Under the pieces are notes generated by a model. That model did not search any database, was not told the origin of the DNA, and saw only the letters and a list, made by a program, of their open reading frames with translations. Positions 1-6,768 of a DNA stretch of 9,594 nucleotides are shown one piece after another (the stretch's first letter is position 1; each line of letters begins with the position of its first letter). The stretch covers positions 1 through 9,594 of the forward strand of contig WTAG01000398.1 in assembly GCA_013139755.1 (NCBI GenBank), read 5' to 3'. Made by a program: the position numbers and the translations under genes. The DNA comes from Methylomarinum sp. GTDB lineage: Bacteria; Pseudomonadota; Gammaproteobacteria; Methylococcales; Methylomonadaceae.

Positions 1-268
1 GAATTAAAAGCCTTGCTAGCCCCTTTAAAAATCAAACGTTTTTACACTGATGATTGGGGGAGCTTATGAACGATATATTGAACCCAATAAGCACGAAGTG
101 GGAAAACGTAATACTCAAAAAATTAAACGTAAGAATTTAAATTTAAGAACATGGATTAAGCGGCTGACACGAAAAACAATTTGTTTTTCAAGGTCAGAAA
201 AAATGCACGATATTGTTATTGGTTTATTGATTAACAAAGTCAAATTCGGTGTGGATATTCATGCTTAA
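1..268 (+). pseudogene. IS1-family transposase (InsB) 3' remnant, frameshifted
   Basis: This is the C-terminal part of an IS1-family DDE transposase; its 5' part lies beyond the window edge. Frame 1 reads ...KRFYTDDWGS and then stops at 67-69. From about position 59 the homology continues in frame 2 as GAYERYIEPNKHEVGKRN, then RTWIKRLTRKTICFSRSE and HDIVIGLLIN, and ends at the TAA at 266-268. The DDW aspartate, the HEVGKRNTQ block and the FSRSEKMHDIVIG tail are typical of IS1 InsB. The break is best explained by one extra G in the G5 run at 56-60, because TGG GGA GCT TAT GAA would read WGAYE. The frameshift makes it non-functional as read, although IS1 relatives do use programmed frameshifting; here the shift sits inside the InsB domain, not at the usual insA/insB junction. 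The ATG at 50 is not a real start. Confidence 0.85.
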
Positions 269-289
269 CTACAAATTCGACCCATTACC
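267..289. repeat. Probable right terminal inverted repeat of the IS1-family element
   Basis: The stretch ending CGACCCATTACC starts at the end of the transposase stop codon. On the opposite strand it begins GGTAATGGGTCG, resembling the GGTRATG-type ends of IS1-family elements. The partner end is outside the window, so the boundary and any target duplication cannot be confirmed. Confidence 0.5.
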
Positions 290-547
290 AAGGAATCTAT
301 AGCTGATTTTATCTTATCTCGCTGGCATCGAATCAAGACGTTTCTATTTTCTTAATTGAATTCAATTTTATTGATTTTTTGGCCTTTTAGTGCCAAGATT
401 ATTGTTGGGATGATAAGATTCATTTATCTATTTTTATAAAGTTATAGCAACCTTTATATTTCAACGGATAAATAAGTTTTTAGCATCCTTTTTCATACAT
501 CAGACCGTAGAAGAACCTTATTTTAATATTATTACTATTACTAAATT
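290..547. other. Intergenic region upstream of the porin-like gene
   Basis: This AT-rich stretch lies between the IS1 end and the first intact gene. I see no supported open frame. A perfect 14-base palindrome, AATTGAATTCAATT, occupies 354-367; it is all A/T apart from one central G-C pair and may be chance. The promoter of the following three-gene unit should lie here, but no -35/-10 pair is convincing. No Shine-Dalgarno sequence precedes the ATG at 548; the leader is A/T-rich and probably unstructured. Confidence 0.4.
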
Positions 548-1777
548 ATGAACTGCATTTATAGAAGTCTGCTGTTACTTATATTTTCTGCAGCACTGAA
601 TGCTGAAGAAAATATACAGTGGTCTATAAAAGGATTTGGAACGCTTGGCTTTACTGGATCAGATAGTAGTACTTTGGGATTTTATAGATCAAAGATTCAG
701 ACGCAGGATGTTACCGATGCATGGGGACTTACTACAGATTCAAGATTAGGTTTACAAGTTGACGTTGATATAAATCAATCACTACATGCAACAGTCCAAT
801 GGGTAGCACGGGATCATGCCGGAGATTTTTTTGAGCAAAATTTAGACTGGGCTTTTTTACGTTGGAATTTTAACGATACCACCAATATTAGAGTTGGTCG
901 AATTGGTGCAGACTTATTTTTATTATCCGATTATAGAAATGTTGGATATGCTTATCCATGGATGCGCCCACCTCATGAATTTTATAGTCATTTAGCGCTT
1001 TATCATTTTGATGGCTTTGATTTTAAGCATAAAATCTATATTAGTGAGAATCTGTTGACTATTAAGTTATTTTCCGGTTATAGCTTTACTCAAATTCCTG
1101 CGCACACTGTTGGGATAGTAAATCTGGGTAGTCCAATGGCTGGTGGTAGCTTAAAGTTTGAATCCGAAAACTGGACAACTCGTGCAGGCTACGCATATTT
1201 ACGTTTAATTGACGATGTTCCTAACAAAGCGTTAGTTAGCGCTTTAAATGACCCATTAGTAAATTTTGGAATCCCTGGTATCAAACAAGTAATACCTAAG
1301 CTATCCTTAAAAGATACTAACGTACATTATTATTCATTAGGTGCAGCCTACGATGATGGGGCCTGGATTGTTCAAGCAGAAGCGTCTTATATTGATTCAG
1401 AAACCGCTTTTTTTCCTGATACAGCAAATGCCTATTTGAGTATAGGTAAGCGTATTTCTACTGTGACAGTCTATACGTTGTTTGGAATTAGTCATTCCTA
1501 TCAAAGTGATGTTAATGTTCCTACCCCCCTAATTCCATCCCCTCAGTTACAACACCTTCATCAAGTAGTTGATAGGTCACTTAACAAAAATGGTAGTGAT
1601 CAGAAATCTGTTTCATTAGGATTACGTTGGGATTTATACCAAAACATTGCATTTAAGACACAATGGAGCCATTACTGGATGGGGGCAAATGGTACACAAT
1701 ATTGGGAGGACCCCTCTTCAAAAGAAAGATCCTCTCAAGTTAATGTTTGGTCCTTAGGTTTTGATTTTATCTTTTAG
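548..1777 (+). CDS. Outer-membrane porin-like beta-barrel protein
   Basis: The 409-residue product starts with a signal peptide: short n-region MNCIYR, hydrophobic SLLLLIFSAAL, predicted cleavage at LNA|EE near residue 19. The mature protein shows alternating hydrophobic and polar residues rich in aromatics and glycine (WSIKGFGTLGF, TRAGYAYLRL, NVHYYSLGAAYDDGAWIVQAE) and ends in VWSLGFDFIF, a C-terminal phenylalanine as required for outer-membrane barrel assembly. It is therefore probably a channel or barrel in the outer membrane; the substrate cannot be read from the sequence. The ATG was chosen because the signal peptide begins directly there, although no Shine-Dalgarno sequence precedes it. 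The next gene starts 4 bases after its stop, so it belongs to a unit with the PstS-like protein and the diguanylate cyclase. By inference it may feed or sense a ligand for that signalling pair. The barrel call is reasonably sure; the family name is not. Confidence 0.7.
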   Translation: MNCIYRSLLLLIFSAALNAEENIQWSIKGFGTLGFTGSDSSTLGFYRSKIQTQDVTDAWGLTTDSRLGLQVDVDINQSLHATVQWVARDHAGDFFEQNLDWAFLRWNFNDTTNIRVGRIGADLFLLSDYRNVGYAYPWMRPPHEFYSHLALYHFDGFDFKHKIYISENLLTIKLFSGYSFTQIPAHTVGIVNLGSPMAGGSLKFESENWTTRAGYAYLRLIDDVPNKALVSALNDPLVNFGIPGIKQVIPKLSLKDTNVHYYSLGAAYDDGAWIVQAEASYIDSETAFFPDTANAYLSIGKRISTVTVYTLFGISHSYQSDVNVPTPLIPSPQLQHLHQVVDRSLNKNGSDQKSVSLGLRWDLYQNIAFKTQWSHYWMGANGTQYWEDPSSKERSSQVNVWSLGFDFIF

Positions 1778-1781
1778 TCTT

Positions 1782-2189
1782 ATGAGAATATTAAGTATTT
1801 TAGTATTATTAATTCCTTTTTATAGTGCTCATGCTGATATTGTTCTTATAGGCAATGTTGAAAATGAGCTTAAAGCTATGACCAAAAAAGAAGTACGAGA
1901 CGTGTTTTTGGGAAGAAGCCGTTCATTACCTAATGGACGTTTTGCTTTACCTCTTGATGTTCATGAACTGCGTTCAGAATTTTATAGCTTCCTAACAAGC
2001 AGATCAATTGAACAAATTAACGCCTATTGGGCTCGAATTATGTTCAGCGGTCAAGCATTACCTCCGCTGAAGTTGCCAGATTCACAAGCAGTTATTAAAG
2101 TTGTCACTGAAAATAAAGGGGCTATTGGCTATGTAGATAAAAACAGTATAGAAAAAAATAATGTCCGTATATTATTAATTTTGAAATAA
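1782..2189 (+). CDS. Short periplasmic PstS-like (phosphate-binding-protein-like) protein
   Basis: The product has 135 residues from the ATG at 1782. A signal peptide MRILSILVLLIPFYSAHA|D leaves about 117 mature residues. The pattern DIVLIGN...MTKKEVRDVFLGRSRSLPNG, then the WARIMFSGQALPP segment and KGAIGYVDKNSI near the end, matches small proteins annotated as phosphate ABC transporter substrate-binding-like (PBP-like domain). It is only about half the length of a true PstS and has no transporter genes nearby, so transport is unlikely. It sits 4 bases after the porin stop and 3 bases before the diguanylate cyclase start. By inference it is a periplasmic ligand-binding or regulatory partner of the cyclase's sensor domain. 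A TTG at 1761 is also in frame, but it would overlap the porin and put extra residues before the signal peptide, so 1782 is preferred. No clear Shine-Dalgarno sequence is visible; translational coupling is likely. Confidence 0.72.
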   Translation: MRILSILVLLIPFYSAHADIVLIGNVENELKAMTKKEVRDVFLGRSRSLPNGRFALPLDVHELRSEFYSFLTSRSIEQINAYWARIMFSGQALPPLKLPDSQAVIKVVTENKGAIGYVDKNSIEKNNVRILLILK

Positions 2190-2192
2190 AGT

Positions 2193-3779
2193 ATGAAATT
2201 TAGATCGGTCAATCAAAAACTATTAAAATCAGTTTTTATGGTTTCAGTGATTCTAGCTATTGTAACGGCAGTTGGCTCGTTTGTAATGGAATTGGACAGA
2301 ACCAAAACTCAAATGGTAATGATGATAAATCAATTGTTAGATACAGTTGAAGATACTGCTGCAATTGCTGCATATTCAAGAAATAAACAAATAGCAGACG
2401 ATGTACTTAGAGGGCTATTAAAAAATGACATCATTTATAAAGCTCACTTTATAAGTGGTTCAGATTTTCATTTAGAACAATCAAAGAATTATGAAACAAA
2501 AGATGAAACTCCAATTAAACGCTTTCTTGTTTCTCCATTTGGCGACGGAGAAATACTGGGGTATTTATTAGTTCAACCAACGGCTCAATTTCAACTAATA
2601 GAAGCAAAGCATAGTGCAATAGCCAATACGCTTACCTCTATTTTTATTATTGCTTTTACAGCAATAACTATTTTTTTAATAATTCAATCCAATATATCAA
2701 AACCGCTTACTCATGTTTCAAATACATTGCATGCTATTAAAGTAGGCAAAGAGCAGCGAATATCGGTACTTAAGAAACATAGAAACGATGAATTAGGACA
2801 TCTTGTTGGTGATATTAATACTTTATTAGAAGTGCTAGAAAATAAATATATCAATGAACGAACACTAAGAAAAAAAGTGGAATCTATAGAACAGAAACTA
2901 CGCGATATTTATAATTCTACTAGCGCCGGTCTTTTTTTAGTTGATGAGAAAGGAAGCTTGTTAACATTTAATAAAACCTTAGAAACAATTCTAGAAAGAA
3001 CAACTTTTTCTATACCTCAACAAAATAGTTTATTATCACCTTATTTTCATGAATCGAATGCATTCAATACATTAATCTCAGAAGTTATCAAATCGGGTCA
3101 ATTAAAAGCACAAGATTTTTCTTTACGAGTTCCTAAAGATACCGATTTAATTTGGGTACATTGTTTGTTATCTAAAGTAACCGATGAGGAGGGCCAAACT
3201 CATATTGAAGGAGTTTTTTTTGATGTTACTAAACGAGTAGAAAATGAGAAAGCTGCTGCTTATGAAGCCAATCATGACAAGCTTACAGGATTGCTACGTC
3301 GACAAGCGTGTCAAAAACATTATGAAGATTTTAAAAAAACTGTCGTGACTTTAAGATCAAGTTTTTTATTTCTAGATCTTGATGGATTCAAACAAGCAAA
3401 TGATACTCATGGTCATCTTGCTGGTGATAAAGTGTTAAGCATAACGTCTGAGCGCTTAGTAAAATGTGTTCGTGATACTGATTTAGTTTGCCGATTAGGG
3501 GGTGATGAATTCCTTGTTATTTTATTGGATTGTTCGAAAGACAATGTAATTCGTATAGCGAAAAGCATTTTATCGTCTATTCAAAAAAATATTTCAGTAG
3601 ATAATACAACTAATATAAAGGTTGGCGTGAGTATCGGAATTACGCATTCAGATAAAAAAAATAAAAACGACTTTGATGATTTAGTGCAAGCGGCTGATGA
3701 AGCCATGTATGAAGTAAAACGACAAGGAAAAAATGGTTATTGCATAACAGGTAGTGAAGATAAAATTTATAACGCCTAA
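2193..3779 (+). CDS. Membrane diguanylate cyclase with periplasmic sensor, HAMP, PAS and GGDEF domains
   Basis: The 528-residue protein should make cyclic di-GMP from two GTP at the inner-membrane cytoplasmic face. Order of parts: transmembrane segment about 11-32; periplasmic sensor about 33-142; second transmembrane segment about 143-165; HAMP about 166-218 (SKPLTHVSNTL ... NDELGHLVGDIN); coiled-coil linker about 219-236; PAS about 237-350 (STSAGLFLVDEKGSLLTFN ... FFDVTKR); GGDEF about 358-518. Catalytic features are intact: FLDLDGFKQANDTHGHLAGD-type metal and GTP site (D395, N403, D412), GGDEF at 436-440, and an RxxD inhibitory site (RDTD 427-430) exactly five residues upstream. Activity with product inhibition is therefore expected. 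No EAL domain is present. The two-TM, HAMP, GGDEF layout resembles YfiN-type cyclases, with an added PAS. Its start lies 3 bases after the PstS-like gene, which suggests a sensor pair. No terminator is evident after the stop. Confidence 0.92.
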   Translation: MKFRSVNQKLLKSVFMVSVILAIVTAVGSFVMELDRTKTQMVMMINQLLDTVEDTAAIAAYSRNKQIADDVLRGLLKNDIIYKAHFISGSDFHLEQSKNYETKDETPIKRFLVSPFGDGEILGYLLVQPTAQFQLIEAKHSAIANTLTSIFIIAFTAITIFLIIQSNISKPLTHVSNTLHAIKVGKEQRISVLKKHRNDELGHLVGDINTLLEVLENKYINERTLRKKVESIEQKLRDIYNSTSAGLFLVDEKGSLLTFNKTLETILERTTFSIPQQNSLLSPYFHESNAFNTLISEVIKSGQLKAQDFSLRVPKDTDLIWVHCLLSKVTDEEGQTHIEGVFFDVTKRVENEKAAAYEANHDKLTGLLRRQACQKHYEDFKKTVVTLRSSFLFLDLDGFKQANDTHGHLAGDKVLSITSERLVKCVRDTDLVCRLGGDEFLVILLDCSKDNVIRIAKSILSSIQKNISVDNTTNIKVGVSIGITHSDKKNKNDFDDLVQAADEAMYEVKRQGKNGYCITGSEDKIYNA

Positions 3780-3907
3780 TATAAACTGTATATTTTATAT
3801 ATGTAATAAGGGCTGTTGCCGTTTCAGTATTTTGTTTTTTAGTTTGCTTGCTCATTTTAGACACACTTATTTATCTTTAAAAGTATTTTAAGTTATGTGT
3901 CCTGTTT
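3780..3907. other. Intergenic stretch after the diguanylate cyclase
   Basis: No gene or convincing intrinsic terminator is seen. An A/T-only dyad (TATATttt/aATATA type) lies just after the stop near 3789-3801. A six-base inverted pair GACACA...TGTGTC spans roughly 3860-3901. Neither has a stable GC stem followed by a T run. Confidence 0.3.
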
Positions 3908-4072
3908 AGGAGCGTGCATGAAACAACTTCCCAATCTCTAACTGGTTTTTTTGCTCCAGCTGGGATGACCTCATTCGTTGCGTAGAATAACTATGCGCCT
4001 CATGAGATCATCCCAGCTGAAGCAAAAATCCTGCGTTATAACTTTGGGAAGTTATTCCATACACGCTCCTTA
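3906..4072. repeat. Nested long inverted-repeat element (MITE-like palindrome)
   Basis: Two sets of inverted arms are nested. The outer arms are 3908-3933 and 4045-4070 (26 bases, 23 matching, beginning AGGAGCGTG and ending AACTTCCCA); all three differences are transitions. The inner arms are 3948-3974 and 4002-4028 (27 bases, 25 matching, containing CAGCTGGGATGA). The loop 3975-4001 has a further weak GCGTAG/CTATGCGC dyad. TTA directly borders both ends (3906-3908 and 4070-4072), consistent with a 3-base target duplication around a GGAGCGTG...CACGCTCC element, though three bases could match by chance. There is no coding capacity. It abuts the truncated IS4-type remnant. It could be a miniature inverted-repeat transposable element or a structured intergenic repeat; the mobile interpretation is inference. 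Confidence 0.7.
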
Positions 4073-4087
4073 GTGTAGCCACATCAT

Positions 4088-4443
4088 CTGGAAATGGATA
4101 TGTTACATTATCAGTCAGCTAAGATGGTGAAAAAAGAAATTGCAGTACACCTCTTAGCCTACAATCTTATATGAGCAAATATTGCCAGAGCTGCCTGTCT
4201 TAATGATAAAGAGCCTAGACACCTTAGCTTTATGTCAGCGGTTCAACTGATGCGTAACACAGCAAGTTTGTGCCTCACATTAACGGAGATAGCTTTACGG
4301 AAATTAATCCCCCTTTATTAATAGCCATGGCTCAAACGGAAATTGGACAACGAAATAGACCTAATCAGCCAAGACTTATAAAGCGCAGACCGAAGGGCTA
4401 CTCATTAATGACAAAGCCAAAAGATGAATATGTAACTAATTGA
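4088..4443 (+). pseudogene. IS4-family transposase C-terminal remnant
   Basis: Translated in two frames this stretch gives the C-terminal end of an IS4-family transposase. Frame 2 reads EMDMLHYQSAKMVKKEI, AVHLLAYNLI, then an in-frame TGA at 4172-4174 (probably a decayed CGA, because relatives read NLIRA), then ANIARAACLNDKEPRHLSF and TLTEIALRKLIP. After the C5 run at 4309-4313 the homology moves to frame 1: LLIAMAQTEIGQRNRPNQ, then RLIKRRPKGYSLMTKP and a stop at 4441-4443. One lost C in that run would explain the shift. The upstream catalytic part, including the YREK region, is missing; the left edge lies next to the palindromic element, suggesting rearrangement or decay there. It is non-functional. 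Confidence 0.82.
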
Positions 4444-4620
4444 TATAGTTTGATTTAACACCACTGGTAGCGGTATTTCTGGCTACCCCCTTGATTTAAT
4501 GCAGTCATATTAACCAGAAAAGGGACTGAATTTTTTCGATAGAACAATTTATGATGCTTATGATATTTGGAGCCATATAAATTTTTTCCTTCCTTGTCAG
4601 TCTTCCTCTAAAAAACATTA
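4444..4620. other. Non-coding stretch between the IS4 remnant and the bufferin control region
   Basis: No open frame is supported. A short dyad GGTAGC (4466-4471) / GCTACC (4482-4487) with a 10-base loop is present, not followed by a T run, so it is not a clear terminator. It may be part of the former insertion element's end. Confidence 0.3.
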
Positions 4621-4624
4621 TTTC

Positions 4625-4639
4625 GTTACATGTTGTAAC
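4625..4639. promoter_or_regulatory. Palindromic candidate operator GTTACAtgtTGTAAC
   Basis: This is a perfect 6-base inverted repeat with a 3-base spacer. It is centred about 153 bases before the bufA ATG and about 108 bases before the start site predicted from the -24/-12 element. The spacing suits an activator or enhancer-binding-protein site. The bound protein is unknown, and the assignment rests on symmetry and position only. Confidence 0.4.
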
Positions 4640-4713
4640 CAAACATTACATCACTTTGTTTAATTACGTATATATATAAATATAAATATCATTATTTTCA
4701 GTAACTTACATGT

Positions 4714-4729
4714 TGGCACAGCTAGTGCT
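4714..4729 (+). promoter_or_regulatory. Sigma-54-like -24/-12 promoter element (or extended -10) for the bufferin operon
   Basis: TGGCACAGCTAGTGCT fits the sigma-54 pattern TGGCACGnnnnTTGCT with GG and GC exactly twelve positions apart, differing at two consensus bases. Transcription would start near 4740, leaving a 45-base leader before the bufA ATG. A competing reading is a sigma-70 extended -10: TG at 4726-4727 plus TATATC at 4729-4734, with TTACAT at 4706-4711 as a weak -35 (17-base spacing). Either way this is the best promoter candidate upstream of the operon. Transcript mapping would separate the two readings. Confidence 0.45.
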
Positions 4730-4784
4730 ATATCCCTTGTGAATCGATTTGATTCGTTATTGTAAATTAACAAGAGGAAAAATC

Positions 4785-5036
4785 ATGAACATTAATAAAA
4801 CAGCGGCTTCATTAGCAATTGCTGCAGCAACTCTATTTGCAACGGCCGTTCCAACAACGGCTTCTGCAGGTGAAAAAACTGACGTCCATTGTTATGGCGT
4901 TAACGTTTGTAAAGGTCACAACGATTGCAAAACAGCAAGTAATGCTTGTAAGGGACACGCATCCTGTAAAGGAGAAGGGTTTGTTAAGGTTTCTGAAAAA
5001 GCCTGTGCAGATATTGGCGGAACTGTCGGTAAGTAA
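4785..5036 (+). CDS. bufA: Bufferin-type (BufA2-like) copper-binding RiPP precursor, six-cysteine periplasmic protein
   Basis: The 83-residue precursor has an Ala-rich signal peptide ([20 protein letters not shown]..., cleavage at ASA|GE after residue 28), leaving 55 mature residues with six cysteines (36, 42, 48, 55, 61, 74). The mature part opens with [11 protein letters not shown] and carries two copies of a CKGHxxCK unit, 42-49 and 55-62, spaced 13 residues. This matches BufA2-family periplasmic bufferin-type metallophores. In characterised bufferins, cysteines are converted by the MNIO enzyme into copper-binding heterocycles (thiooxazoles), and the product sequesters copper in the periplasm. 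Here that role is inferred from the precursor pattern and from bufB and bufC directly downstream. The start at 4785 has AAGAGGA at 4773-4778 as ribosome site; an in-frame ATG at 4749 has none and would bury the signal peptide. A hairpin separates it from bufB. Confidence 0.87.
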   Translation: MNINKTAASLAIAAATLFATAVPTTASAGEKTDVHCYGVNVCKGHNDCKTASNACKGHASCKGEGFVKVSEKACADIGGTVGK

Positions 5037-5048
5037 TCAAACAAATTT

Positions 5049-5107
5049 GAGTGATTAATTATTTTGTATTAATAGCATTAAATGCTCAATCAAAAAATTA
5101 ATCACTC
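5049..5107 (+). promoter_or_regulatory. Large intercistronic stem-loop between bufA and bufB
   Basis: GAGTGATTAATT (5049-5060) pairs perfectly with AATTAATCACTC (5096-5107). After a one-base bulge at 5061, TTTTG (5062-5066) pairs with CAAAA (5091-5095), and AGCATTAAATGCT (5074-5086) forms a further small dyad at the tip. The right arm ends 7 bases before the GGAG ribosome site of bufB. There is no T run after it, so it is not a classical terminator. By inference it protects the bufA transcript 3' end or limits read-through or translation into bufB, giving more precursor than enzyme. Confidence 0.65.
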
Positions 5108-5123
5108 TTCTATGGAGAAAAAA

Positions 5124-5987
5124 ATGTATATAAATCCAAAACAATCAATACATTCACACTTAGGCTTTGGCCTAGGGTTGAGATCAGAATATTATGAACA
5201 TATTATTGAAAAACAACCTGCCGTTGATTGGTTTGAAATAATCTCTGAAAACTATATGGTTGACGGAGGAAGGCCGCTAATGTATTTGGATAAAATTCGT
5301 CGTGATTATCCTTTAGTGATGCATGGTGTTTCTTTATCTATTGGCGGTACTGACTCTTTGGATTTAAACTACTTAAAGCAACTTAAAACACTCAAAGATC
5401 GAATAGAACCGCAATGGGTATCAGACCATTTGTGCTGGACTGGTGTTAATGGCATCAATTTACATGACTTAATGCCATTAGCTTATACAAAATCAAATGT
5501 TACTCATATCGTTGAACGGATTAAAAAAGTTCAAGATTTTCTCGACTGTCAGATTTTATTAGAAAATGTATCTAGTTATGTCGGCTATCAACAATCAGAG
5601 ATGCAGGAGTGGGAATTTATTCATGCCATCACTCAACAGGCTGACTGCTTTTTACTTCTGGATGTCAATAATGTCTATGTCAATGCGTTCAATCATGGTT
5701 TTGATCCCCATCACTATCTGAATGGTTTATCTATTGATCGTGTCAAACAAATACATCTAGCAGGATATACCGATGCAGATAACTATTTAATTGATACGCA
5801 CGACCAACCCGTATCACCTCCTGTATGGGAGTTATATGAACAAGCGATTAAACGTTTTGGGTCAACTCCTACCATGATAGAAAGAGATGATAACTACCCT
5901 GATTTTTCGGAATTAATGATAGAACTTAATCATGCAAAATCAATAGATTATCAATTATATCCTGAGGCATGGAGGGCAGTCGCATGA
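5124..5987 (+). CDS. bufB: MNIO-family (DUF692) iron oxidase, bufferin maturation enzyme
   Basis: The product, 287 residues from the ATG at 5124, is a DUF692 / multinuclear non-heme iron-dependent oxidase with TIM-barrel fold, related to MbnB. Family blocks in order: FGLGLRSEYYEHI (15-27); MHGVSLSIGGTD (66-77, H67); WVSDHLCWTG (98-107, D101, H102); LLENVSSY (145-152, E147, N148); LLLDVNNVYVNAFNHG (177-192, D180, N182, N183); IHLAGY (210-215, H211); DTHDQPV (224-230, D224, H226); MIERDD (251-256, E253). The conserved His/Asp/Glu residues are the likely iron ligands; all blocks are intact. It should act in the cytoplasm on cysteines of the BufA precursor. The GGAG at 5114-5117 selects 5124; in-frame ATGs at 5082 and 5112 lack a good site. 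It overlaps bufC by 4 bases (ATGA), implying coupled translation. Confidence 0.9.
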   Translation: MYINPKQSIHSHLGFGLGLRSEYYEHIIEKQPAVDWFEIISENYMVDGGRPLMYLDKIRRDYPLVMHGVSLSIGGTDSLDLNYLKQLKTLKDRIEPQWVSDHLCWTGVNGINLHDLMPLAYTKSNVTHIVERIKKVQDFLDCQILLENVSSYVGYQQSEMQEWEFIHAITQQADCFLLLDVNNVYVNAFNHGFDPHHYLNGLSIDRVKQIHLAGYTDADNYLIDTHDQPVSPPVWELYEQAIKRFGSTPTMIERDDNYPDFSELMIELNHAKSIDYQLYPEAWRAVA

Positions 5988-6766
5988 AACCCTTATTAAA
6001 TCTGCAATTGAATTTTAAAGACACTTTAATGACGGGTAAAAATGATATAGACACTCTCTTAAATAACAATTCACATTCAGCAGTAGCCATTTATAAAAAT
6101 GCCTATCAAGTACGTTTAATAGAAACCTTAAAGGCGGATTACCCCGTCTTAGCTGCTTTATTAGGAACGGATCAGTTTAATGAATTGTCTATGGAGTATT
6201 TGAGTGAATACCCATCAACATCGTTCACTTTACGACATTTTGGACGACATCTCAGTCAATTTCTAAAACAGAATGCTATCTATAAAAAACAACCCTATTT
6301 AGCTGAAATGGCCGATTTTGAATGGCAATTAACCGATGTATTTGATATGGCTAACAGTCCATTAGCAACCATTGATGATATGAGCAATATTAAAGCAGAG
6401 CATTGGCCTTATTTAACAATTAAATTTCAAGATACCGTGAAATGCTTATATCAACACTGGAATATAGTGGATGTTTATCAAGCCATTTTATCGCAATCCC
6501 AAACACCAGAGCTAGAGTATTCTGCTACCCCAAAATACTGCTTAGTTTGGCGCAAACAATATTCCTGTTTCTTTAGGATAATCAATACCCTAGAATGGTA
6601 TTCAATGAAAACACTAGAAAGTTCAAATTTTGCTGAACTTTGTCAAACATTGGCTGAACTGGATGAGAGTGAAGAGAACTCGGCTTTAAATGCAGCTACT
6701 TATTTAAAAACATGGTTATCTGCTGATTTAATTGAATCTGTAGATATACCAGAGGAAAGGTCTTAA
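5984..6766 (+). CDS. bufC: BufC/HvfC-type (DUF2063) partner of the MNIO enzyme
   Basis: The 260-residue cytoplasmic protein has the DUF2063 N-terminal domain, in databases sometimes called a putative DNA-binding domain. Diagnostic blocks are [20 protein letters not shown] (35-54), VLAALLG (55-61), [14 protein letters not shown] (77-90) and [13 protein letters not shown] (104-116). The C-terminal half, from about 130, is variable as usual. In MNIO systems such proteins pair with the oxidase and help recruit the precursor peptide, so the DNA-binding label is probably misleading. The start at 5984 overlaps the bufB stop (ATGA) with GGAGG at 5971-5975 as ribosome site. The longer in-frame start at 5969 would place that site inside the gene. 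No transmembrane segment or signal peptide is seen. It is followed by msrAB after 2 bases. Confidence 0.87.
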   Translation: MKPLLNLQLNFKDTLMTGKNDIDTLLNNNSHSAVAIYKNAYQVRLIETLKADYPVLAALLGTDQFNELSMEYLSEYPSTSFTLRHFGRHLSQFLKQNAIYKKQPYLAEMADFEWQLTDVFDMANSPLATIDDMSNIKAEHWPYLTIKFQDTVKCLYQHWNIVDVYQAILSQSQTPELEYSATPKYCLVWRKQYSCFFRIINTLEWYSMKTLESSNFAELCQTLAELDESEENSALNAATYLKTWLSADLIESVDIPEERS

Positions 6767-6768
6767 CT

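Noticed and set aside
354..367. AATTGAATTCAATT palindrome
   Set aside because: Almost all A/T in an A/T-rich intergenic region; no second copy or positional argument supports an operator.
1761..1781. Upstream TTG start for the PstS-like gene
   Set aside because: It would overlap the porin and add residues before a clean signal peptide that begins at 1782.
3640..3864. Minus-strand open frame of 74 codons
   Set aside because: It overlaps the end of the GGDEF domain, has no recognisable domain and no ribosome site; a shadow of the cyclase gene.
4466..4487. GGTAGC/GCTACC hairpin as a terminator
   Set aside because: Six-base stem with a 10-base loop and no T run; no intact gene ends before it.
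4635..4670. ECF-sigma-type promoter reading from GTAACC at 4635 to CGTATA
   Set aside because: The gap is 26 bases, too long for the roughly 16-17 expected between such elements.
4819..5058. Second plus-strand frame overlapping bufA
   Set aside because: The overlapping frame has no signal or domain, while bufA has a start site, signal peptide and family cysteines.
5969..5983. Upstream ATG for bufC
   Set aside because: The GGAGG ribosome site lies inside this extension and the ATGA overlap at 5984 is the normal coupled start.
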